A model generated the notes under the pieces. That model was given only the letters and a program-made list of their open reading frames with translations. It had not been told where the DNA came from and ran no database searches. The translations under genes were made by a program, and so were the position numbers. Source: Bacteroidales bacterium (GTDB lineage: Bacteria > Bacteroidota > Bacteroidia > Bacteroidales > UBA932). Taken from it: a stretch of 13,613 bases of DNA. Location of the stretch: positions 1 to 13,613 of the forward strand of contig JAFROA010000016.1 in NCBI GenBank assembly GCA_017429885.1. Reading direction: 5' to 3'. Positions 8,818 through 13,613 of the stretch are shown here, in pieces; the stretch's first letter is position 1, and every line of letters begins with the position of its first letter.

Positions 8818-11256
8818 TCATTTCTTGAACGCCCCCTTAACGGGCTTTCTTGACATCTCGAAATGCAGCTTGGCTCCATCCTTGATCTGGTCGTACCGGA
8901 TAATGGGGGAGCCAATTTTTTTACCGTCCAGGTAAGCGGCCTTGATGTAAACCGCGTCCTCGCTCCAGCCCTTTGTTGTCACCTCGATCTTCTTACCGTT
9001 AGAGAGGGTCACGCTCATTCCCGGAACGCAAGGTGAGCCGATGTAGTACCAGTTTGCACCCGGGCAGAAAGGATAGAATCCCATGCAGTTGAAGAGGTAC
9101 CAAGCACTCATCTGCCCGCAGTCATCGTTGCCACTCAGGGAGCCGGGCTCGTTGCCGTAATAGTTCTTGGCCACGTAGCGGACCCACTTCTGGCAATTCC
9201 AAGGCTCGCCGAAATAGTCATAGAGATATGCCACGTGGTGGCAAGGCTCGTTTCCATGCCAATAGCCTCCAATGCGGCCCCAGATATCGTGGGCACCGGG
9301 AATATCCTCTGGCAGCTCGATAGTGAACAGTTCGTCCAGATATTTCTTAAGCCTTTGCCTGCCAGCTATTTGAACATATCCGTCAAAGTCGTGGAAAACG
9401 CTCCATGTGTACTGCATGGTGAATCCTTCTGTGATGTCGCCCCAGCCGTTGACTGATCCAGGACCTTGGTAGGCAATCGGGGCGAATGGATCGCGCCAGG
9501 CGCCCTTGGAGTCTTTACCTCTCATGTAACCTGTCTCCGGGTCCACCAGATTCTTGTAATTCATGGAGCGGCTCAAGAAGAACTCATAGTCCTCCTCATG
9601 TCCCAGCTTTTTCGCCACCTGCGCGATGCACCAGTCATCGTAGGCATATTCAAGGGTCTTGGAGACGCTTTCCTTCTCAAGGTCGAAGGGAACGTAGCCT
9701 AAGGTGGTGTATTCGGGGATGCAATCGTAATGAGGGTTGGTGGCCGTGGTCTTCATCGCCTGGAAAGCTCTCTCGTAGTCGAATCCGGGCACATTTTTGA
9801 GGATCATGTCGGCCAGGACGGAGCAGGAGTGATAGCCGATCATGCACCAAGTCTCGCCGCCGTAGAAGGACCAGTAGGGGAGCATCCGTTCGGCGCTCTT
9901 GTCGAAATGGGCGAGCATCGAGTTGGCGATGTCGGCCTGGAGAGGCCTGTTCACAAGGTTCATCAGCGGCTCGAAGGCCCTGAATGTGTCCCAGAATGAG
10001 AAGGTCGTGACATTGGTGAAACCTTCGGCCTTTCCGATGGTGCCGTCATGCTCGCGGAACCTTCCGTCAGTGTCCTGGAACACGAACGGATGGAGCATGG
10101 TGCGGTAGACACTGGTGTAGAAGGTCTCCCGTAGCGTTTTGTCCTCACTGTTCAATGAATATGCCCCCAACGCCTCCTCCCAGGTAGCCTCCGCTTCGGC
10201 CAGCACTTTGTCAAAGTCCTTTCCATCCAGTTCCTTAAGGTTAAGAAGGGCACCGTCTGTCCCGACACCTGACACGGCGACTTTGATTTCGAGTTGGAAC
10301 TGTCCGTCCTTCTTGGATCCAACCAGGGCATGTCCGTCGGTTCCATGCTCCGCGAGTTCTTTGCGGATGATGAAAGGAGACGAGTCGCCGTCAAAACGGA
10401 CGATCACCTGGAGTTTCTTGCCCCAGGCCTCCATCGAGCTCCTGAAGCGTTTGGTGTTGTAGATGACAGGCTTGCCATCCTGAAGGATCGTGAAGTCCTT
10501 TATCGGCTCGGAGAACCGTGCGGCGAAATAGACATAACGTCCAGGGTTCCATCCTGCCACGACCTTGCTTCCGATGACAGTATATTCGTCAAGGAGTCTC
10601 ACATCTGACCACTCGCAATCCCATTTCAGGGTGTGGTCAAGGTCAATCATCACATACGCCCCATTCTTTTCCGGATAAGTGAATTTGAATAATCCGGAAT
10701 GGAGAGCGGCTGTCATCTCAGCCTTCACTCCGCCGTCCAGAGTTATCCCGTAGTATCCGGGATGGGCGCTCTCCTTGCTATGATCTAGTTTTGATGGCTT
10801 TATCTCCTGTCCAATCCCCGGAAGGAACAGAAAATCACCAAGATCCGGAATCCCTGTCCCGCTCAGATGAGTCAGGCTGAATCCTTGTACGAAAGGCTTT
10901 GAATACTTGTATCCGGCTGCGCAATCGTAGTCTTTGTCGTCGCAGTCGGGACTGATCTGGATGCCTCCATAAGGCAGTTGCGGTCCCGGATACACATTAC
11001 CGAACCCATCCGTCCCCACGAACACATTCACATCGTCAATCAACTTCTTTGAGCTCTCGCTTCCGGCAGTATAGCCCTCCCCAAAACCTTCGGGCCTGAC
11101 GGCCCTCGTCCCACCACCGGCTTCGCCGGCGGTCCCCCCGTTCACGTGGCCACGGGCGGCCACGGTTTCTGGGAGGGCTATATTGCCGGAAGCGGGTATT
11201 ACAGAGAAAGTTATGGAGATGAGTGCCGCAGCGGCCAATCCTTTGAGATAATCCAT
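8818..11256 (-). CDS. GH92 exo-alpha-mannosidase, secreted, with a palindrome-encoded N-terminal linker
   Basis: Family GH92 enzymes are calcium-dependent, inverting exo-alpha-mannosidases that trim N-glycans and yeast-type mannans. The 812-residue protein starts with a signal peptide (MDYLKGLAAAALISITFSVI) without a lipobox. The N-terminal GH92 domain begins at VNVFVGTDGFGNVYPG (76-91) and includes THLSGTGIPDLGD. The catalytic domain has GGETWCMIGYHS (from Gly466), DITEGFTMQYTW with Glu610 in the place of the family's general acid, HGNEPCHH (667-674), and GNDDCGQMSAWY with Asp711/Asp712 where the catalytic base lies. The common Trp of the EGxxWQY motif is Met here. Residues 21-67 are unusual: Gly-rich, low complexity, and encoded by a 137-bp palindromic structure. 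It has its own promoter candidate and is convergent with the upstream locus, yet it probably serves the same glycan pathway. Linkage specificity cannot be read from the sequence. Confidence 0.95.
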   Translation of the reverse strand: MDYLKGLAAAALISITFSVIPASGNIALPETVAARGHVNGGTAGEAGGGTRAVRPEGFGEGYTAGSESSKKLIDDVNVFVGTDGFGNVYPGPQLPYGGIQISPDCDDKDYDCAAGYKYSKPFVQGFSLTHLSGTGIPDLGDFLFLPGIGQEIKPSKLDHSKESAHPGYYGITLDGGVKAEMTAALHSGLFKFTYPEKNGAYVMIDLDHTLKWDCEWSDVRLLDEYTVIGSKVVAGWNPGRYVYFAARFSEPIKDFTILQDGKPVIYNTKRFRSSMEAWGKKLQVIVRFDGDSSPFIIRKELAEHGTDGHALVGSKKDGQFQLEIKVAVSGVGTDGALLNLKELDGKDFDKVLAEAEATWEEALGAYSLNSEDKTLRETFYTSVYRTMLHPFVFQDTDGRFREHDGTIGKAEGFTNVTTFSFWDTFRAFEPLMNLVNRPLQADIANSMLAHFDKSAERMLPYWSFYGGETWCMIGYHSCSVLADMILKNVPGFDYERAFQAMKTTATNPHYDCIPEYTTLGYVPFDLEKESVSKTLEYAYDDWCIAQVAKKLGHEEDYEFFLSRSMNYKNLVDPETGYMRGKDSKGAWRDPFAPIAYQGPGSVNGWGDITEGFTMQYTWSVFHDFDGYVQIAGRQRLKKYLDELFTIELPEDIPGAHDIWGRIGGYWHGNEPCHHVAYLYDYFGEPWNCQKWVRYVAKNYYGNEPGSLSGNDDCGQMSAWYLFNCMGFYPFCPGANWYYIGSPCVPGMSVTLSNGKKIEVTTKGWSEDAVYIKAAYLDGKKIGSPIIRYDQIKDGAKLHFEMSRKPVKGAFKK
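11058..11194. repeat. 137-bp palindromic element inserted in frame in the GH92 gene
   Basis: Two 24-bp arms (11058-11081 and 11171-11194) are inverted copies with a single mismatch, which would be a G-T wobble. The 89 bases between them contain three further hairpins in a row: GGGCC/GGCCC (11092-11105, loop TGAC), ACCaCCGGC/GCCGGcGGT (11113-11133, loop TTC), and CGTGGCC/GGCCACG (11145-11164, loop ACGGGC). The whole folds as a long stem capped by a multi-branched loop. It is read in frame as GH92 residues 21-67. No target-site duplication is visible at its edges. Confidence 0.85.
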
Positions 11257-11286
11257 GGCTGTAAGTATTAATCGTCGTTGATATTA

Positions 11287-11317
11287 CAAAGATAATTATT
11301 CCCTTCAAACTGCCGAA
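11287..11317 (-). promoter_or_regulatory. Bacteroidota-type promoter candidate for GH92
   Basis: On the - strand, TATCTTTG (11294 down to 11287) matches the Bacteroides -7 consensus TAnnTTTG exactly. TTCG (11317 down to 11314) matches three of four bases of the -33 TTTG, with a 19-base spacer. Transcription would start near 11283, giving an untranslated leader of about 27 bases before the ATG at 11256. No Shine-Dalgarno is visible. Confidence 0.55.
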
Positions 11318-11369
11318 TTGACTCCTACCACATGGCCAATTATGCTCTTTATAGACCGTTGCGTCTGTT

Positions 11370-11515
11370 CCTGCCAAACTGCCGCACAGATAATGGCAAA
11401 TAACGACAGTGGAAATAATGTCAAGGTGCGCCAATGCCCGAAATCGGCCCCTGGCGCACCACGAATAGGCTGGAAAACAGCCAGAGAGCATATTCCTGTG
11501 CGCCTCTTTGGCGAG
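11370..11515. repeat. Left palindromic unit flanking the RAYT gene
   Basis: Order of parts: a degenerate outer arm (11370-11389, 15 of 20 bases matching the inverse of 11496-11515); a 36-base spacer; a central hairpin with a 9-bp perfect stem GGTGCGCCA (11425-11433) / TGGCGCACC (11452-11460) around an inner CCGAAATCGG; a 35-base spacer; and a small hairpin CGCC-TCTTT-GGCG (11501-11513) preceded by CATATTCCTGTG. The same order and spacing recur in the right unit. Confidence 0.85.
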
Positions 11516-11654
11516 AGGGATTTGTGGAGTGTTTTTGCTGAGGATATTACGTTTTTCGCTTGGAAAGACGAGGAAGATTCCCCATCTTTATGTCGTACGG
11601 ATCATCCCAAATCATCGCATTGGTGATAGGAGAATGAGACGTTAGATAGTAGCG

Positions 11655-12560
11655 ATGAATAAAGAGTATTTCCATGTGTGCGCCAATGGCGCTGATTCCA
11701 GAAACTTCATTATTTCTGAGGACGATTACTATACCGCATTTAATTATTTTGGTGTTTGTACGGCAAACACCGGAGTGGAAGTCGTCTCCTTCTCAATTGA
11801 AGACAGTCATCCACATGCTCTTTTATGGGGAACCAGGTTAGAATGCTCCCGTTATACAGCCCTTTATGAGTCTCTCTATACTCATTATGCCGCCGCCACT
11901 CGTGATGGCGGAGCGGATCTTGTCTTGTGTTGCGAACTATATCCAATTGGAGACGATATGGATTATTTGCGAAACGTGGCAGTATACACCATAATCCAAC
12001 CTACTAAAGACGGCAAGTCTGTGATGCCATATGATTATTTATGGGGTACCGGCTCTTTGTATTTCAGGAATGGATTCTACACACCCGTGTGGTATTTTGA
12101 TAAAGAAGGGACAATTCGTCAACCTGTTCCCTTCATCTCCCTTGGGGCAAGAGAAAAGCGTGCTTTACTTCACACAAGAACCCACGTGATTCCGGATAAT
12201 TGGCTTGTTTGCAATGGTTTTATTCTGCCCGGAAACTACGTCAATATTGAGAGATTTGAGTCTATTTATATGACCTTCAACCGTTTCCGTGTCTTTTTGT
12301 CAAGTACCAAAAGTAGGGAGGAAGCGATGCTGGCAAAGATGGCCGAAGAAAGGGGTGTAATGATGGAAGATATGGAAGCCAGAAGAGCTTGTGGGGATTG
12401 TTGCAAGCGGATGTTCGGCACCCGTGATCCCCGAAGATTGGATCCGAGGAAAAGATTATCACTTGCGCAACAACTTCGCAGGAAATTAAGGTTGACTTAT
12501 CGCCAGTTGGCGACACTTGTCAGACTCCCGGAGACAGAAATCCGAACTTTTGTCCGATAG
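11655..12560 (+). CDS. RAYT-like Y1 (HUH) single-strand transposase with C-terminal HTH-like extension
   Basis: REP-associated tyrosine transposases nick and rejoin single-stranded DNA at palindromes through a His-hydrophobic-His metal site and one tyrosine. In this 301-residue protein the N-terminal FHVCANGADSRNFI strand and the DSHPHALLWG strand carry His52-Pro53-His54 in the HUH position. Tyr111 follows at the usual distance in VAVYTIIQPTKDG, with Gln115 at Tyr+4 as a possible third metal ligand, and DYLWGTGSLY matches the DYRWSSY region of the family. Proline as the middle residue is unusual. The second half extends the Y1 core: a Cys cluster CGDCC (about 247-251) and a basic helical end (LTYRQLATLVRLPETEIRTF) resembling a helix-turn-helix. 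The frame is intact. The ATG at 11655 is preceded by an in-frame stop at 11643. The gene is flanked by two palindromic units, its likely substrates. Confidence 0.8.
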   Translation: MNKEYFHVCANGADSRNFIISEDDYYTAFNYFGVCTANTGVEVVSFSIEDSHPHALLWGTRLECSRYTALYESLYTHYAAATRDGGADLVLCCELYPIGDDMDYLRNVAVYTIIQPTKDGKSVMPYDYLWGTGSLYFRNGFYTPVWYFDKEGTIRQPVPFISLGAREKRALLHTRTHVIPDNWLVCNGFILPGNYVNIERFESIYMTFNRFRVFLSSTKSREEAMLAKMAEERGVMMEDMEARRACGDCCKRMFGTRDPRRLDPRKRLSLAQQLRRKLRLTYRQLATLVRLPETEIRTFVR

Positions 12561-12576
12561 CCCACCACTCATGTTT

Positions 12577-12720
12577 CCGCCAAAGAGGCGCACAGTGATA
12601 GGCTATAAAGTAGGTTTTGATAGTGTTACATGTGCGCCAAAGCCCGAAATCGGCCCCTGGCGCACCATGAGTATGCCGGAAAGCACCCCGAAGACATATT
12701 CCTGTGCGCCTTTTTGGCGG
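12577..12720. repeat. Right palindromic unit flanking the RAYT gene
   Basis: The outer arms are 12577-12595 and 12702-12720, a 19-bp inverted pair with one mismatch. Each arm itself carries a small CGCC-N5-GGCG hairpin (12578-12590 and 12707-12719). In the centre, GTGCGCCA (12632-12639) pairs perfectly with TGGCGCAC (12658-12665) around the same inner CCGAAATCGG as in the left unit. The unit begins 16 bases after the transposase stop and ends 37 bases before the stop of the opposing beta-helix gene. No T-tract follows the hairpins, so they do not look like ordinary terminators. Confidence 0.87.
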
Positions 12721-12757
12721 AAAGGAAAGCTATGATCTTTTGGCAGGGGAAAAGCGA

Positions 12758-13613
12758 TTATTTCTGGCGAGGGCAGCCGACATTATCCTTCATGATAAAG
12801 CCTTCCCCGTGCCCTCCGAGGTCGACCACCATGTCTTCCATATATCCCCTCCAAAGTGTGTTGCCTGAAATGACAGTGTGGGAAAGGTTCTTGATGATGA
12901 AACCTACTTGTGGGGTAAACAATCCGGACCCTCCGTCATCCTGGCCGGCCAGACAGGCGTTGCCTGTCATCGTAAGCCCGTGGCAGTCCTCCAGCTTAAC
13001 TTGACAGGAGCGTTCACCAGGGTTCAGGAGATTCGAATCTTTGCCGCAGCGCCTGAACACATTACCTGTCACGGAGACAGCACTGGCATTCAGGGCATAT
13101 AAACCTGCGCTGAAGTTTCTGTCGAAAGAGTTTCCGGTCACGTTCCAGTCGTCGCCGTTGTGGATGAACAGCCCATAACCTCGGTTCCACTCCACACGGT
13201 TGGCCGTGAACATCACGGTCGCTCCGCAATCGTCACAGTTGAACCCATCCCCGCCGTTTCCGGAAAACTGGTTGTCCAGAACGAATCCGTCCCATCCGAG
13301 TATCCTCATGCCGTCGCCTTTGTTGCTCATGAAATGGCTGTGGCGGACTATGAATAACCAGATGCGTTTCAGGAACACCCCGTGACCGGAGAAATTCATC
13401 ACCTTGGTGTCATCGATAACGATTGTGTCTTCTTTCGGGCTCCAGGCCTCCGTGTTGTTCAGGTATATTCCGTGAATCGCCTTTTCGGCGGAACGATCCC
13501 CACCAAGCACAAGTCCGCGGATTCTCACAGCGTAGGCTCCCGTTATGTCTAGCAGGCAGTCGGCCTCTTTGCTGTCAAGCTCGAGGACGGCCCCGCGGTT
13601 TTCGCATCTGTAG
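12758..13613 (-). CDS. Right-handed parallel beta-helix protein (pectate-lyase-like fold), 5' truncated by window end
   Basis: The frame runs open from the window end (first full codon at 13612-13610) to a TAA at 12760-12758, giving 284 visible residues; the GTG at 13528 is internal and not the start. The sequence is a run of beta-helix rungs with the typical G[YD]G and N-x-F/V-x-x-N/C spacing: SNKGDGMRILG, LDNQFSGNGGDGF, ANRVEWNRGYGLFI, VTGNSFDRNFSAGLYAL, VTGNVFRRCG, MTGNACLAG, ISGNTLWRG. The visible N-terminal part (LLDITGAYAVRIRGLVLGG) is the usual entry into such a helix. This fold occurs in polysaccharide lyases, epimerases and glycosidases, but also in binding proteins. No catalytic residues can be assigned, so the activity is open. 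It is transcribed in the same direction as GH92, from which the transposase island separates it. Confidence 0.8.
   Translation of the reverse strand, partial: YRCENRGAVLELDSKEADCLLDITGAYAVRIRGLVLGGDRSAEKAIHGIYLNNTEAWSPKEDTIVIDDTKVMNFSGHGVFLKRIWLFIVRHSHFMSNKGDGMRILGWDGFVLDNQFSGNGGDGFNCDDCGATVMFTANRVEWNRGYGLFIHNGDDWNVTGNSFDRNFSAGLYALNASAVSVTGNVFRRCGKDSNLLNPGERSCQVKLEDCHGLTMTGNACLAGQDDGGSGLFTPQVGFIIKNLSHTVISGNTLWRGYMEDMVVDLGGHGEGFIMKDNVGCPRQK

Larger units (their letters stand above)
11257..11654. other. 398-base gene-free stretch between the divergent GH92 and RAYT genes
   Basis: It holds the GH92 promoter candidate near its left end and the left palindromic unit (11370-11515) in the middle. 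The last 139 bases (11516-11654) are the leader of the transposase gene. There, TACGTTTT (11548-11555) is one base off a -7 element and TTTG lies at 11521, but the 23-base spacer is long. AGGAG (11628-11632) lies too far from the ATG at 11655 to be its ribosome site. I see no RNA gene or further ORF. Confidence 0.6.
11370..12720 (+). mobile_element. REPtron-like element: RAYT-type transposase gene bracketed by two palindromic units
   Basis: The transposase gene at 11655-12560 is flanked by two directly oriented units, 11370-11515 and 12577-12720, of nearly equal length and with the same order of hairpins. The 3' 89 bases of the two units (11425-11513 and 12631-12719) align without gaps at 76 of 89 positions. 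RAYT genes of other bacteria are known to sit between REP palindromes that their product recognises, and this arrangement fits that pattern. The gene is visibly richer in A and T than its neighbours, which fits transfer. The element lies between two - strand genes (beta-helix protein and GH92). Its exact ends are not defined by any target duplication I can see. Confidence 0.75.

Noticed and set aside
11521..11555. Promoter for the transposase gene (TTTG at 11521, TACGTTTT at 11548)
   Set aside because: The 23-base spacer is longer than usual and the -7 element is one base off, so it is too weak to list as a feature.
12578..12590. Small hairpin after the transposase gene as a Rho-independent terminator
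   Set aside because: No T-tract follows on either strand, and the same hairpin recurs as part of the palindromic unit.
11425..12719. CRISPR-like direct repeats
   Set aside because: There are only two copies about 1.2 kb apart with a gene between them. They are palindromic units, not a repeat-spacer array.
13526..13528. GTG as the start of the beta-helix gene
   Set aside because: The frame continues to the window end and encodes beta-helix entry sequence (DITGAYAVRIRG), so this is an internal valine.

Overview
The window looks like a moderately GC-rich Bacteroidales chromosome (phylum Bacteroidota). The main reasons are a SusC/SusD pair, lipoproteins with Bacteroidota-type export signals, weak or absent Shine-Dalgarno sites, and a TTTG/TAnnTTTG-type promoter candidate. 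I cannot name the species from sequence alone.

Layout: (1) 1-5136 holds the 3' part of a SusC-type TonB-dependent transporter (cut by the window start) and a complete SusD-type surface lipoprotein, closed by a strong intrinsic terminator at 5153-5185. (2) 5190-8814 is a tight three-gene run on the + strand: a small lipoprotein of unknown function, a polytopic membrane protein with a helical C-terminal half (DUF6057-like), and a PD40/TolB-type beta-propeller lipoprotein with a CxxCH haem-attachment motif. (3) 8818-11256 on the - strand is a secreted GH92 exo-alpha-mannosidase, tail to tail with the propeller gene. Together these suggest a glycan-utilisation locus for alpha-mannose-containing glycans: SusC/SusD bind and import, GH92 trims alpha-mannosides, and the middle trio does something unknown in the envelope.

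(4) 11370-12720 is a mobile-looking island of lower GC. An intact RAYT-like Y1 (HUH) transposase gene is bracketed by two directly oriented, ~145-bp palindromic units that share the same internal architecture. This is a REPtron-like arrangement and the best candidate for a little-described system here. (5) 12758 to the window end, - strand, is the 3' part of a right-handed parallel beta-helix protein (pectate-lyase-like fold), cut by the window end.

The strongest non-gene signals are palindromes. Besides the RAYT-flanking units, a 137-bp structure with 24-bp inverted arms and three internal hairpins lies in frame inside the N-terminal coding region of GH92. A small hairpin resembling a dispersed genomic repeat lies in frame in a loop of the membrane protein. 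The window therefore shows three different relations of palindromic repeats to genes: flanking a transposase, encoding a linker at the N-terminus of a mature enzyme, and encoding a loop between membrane helices.
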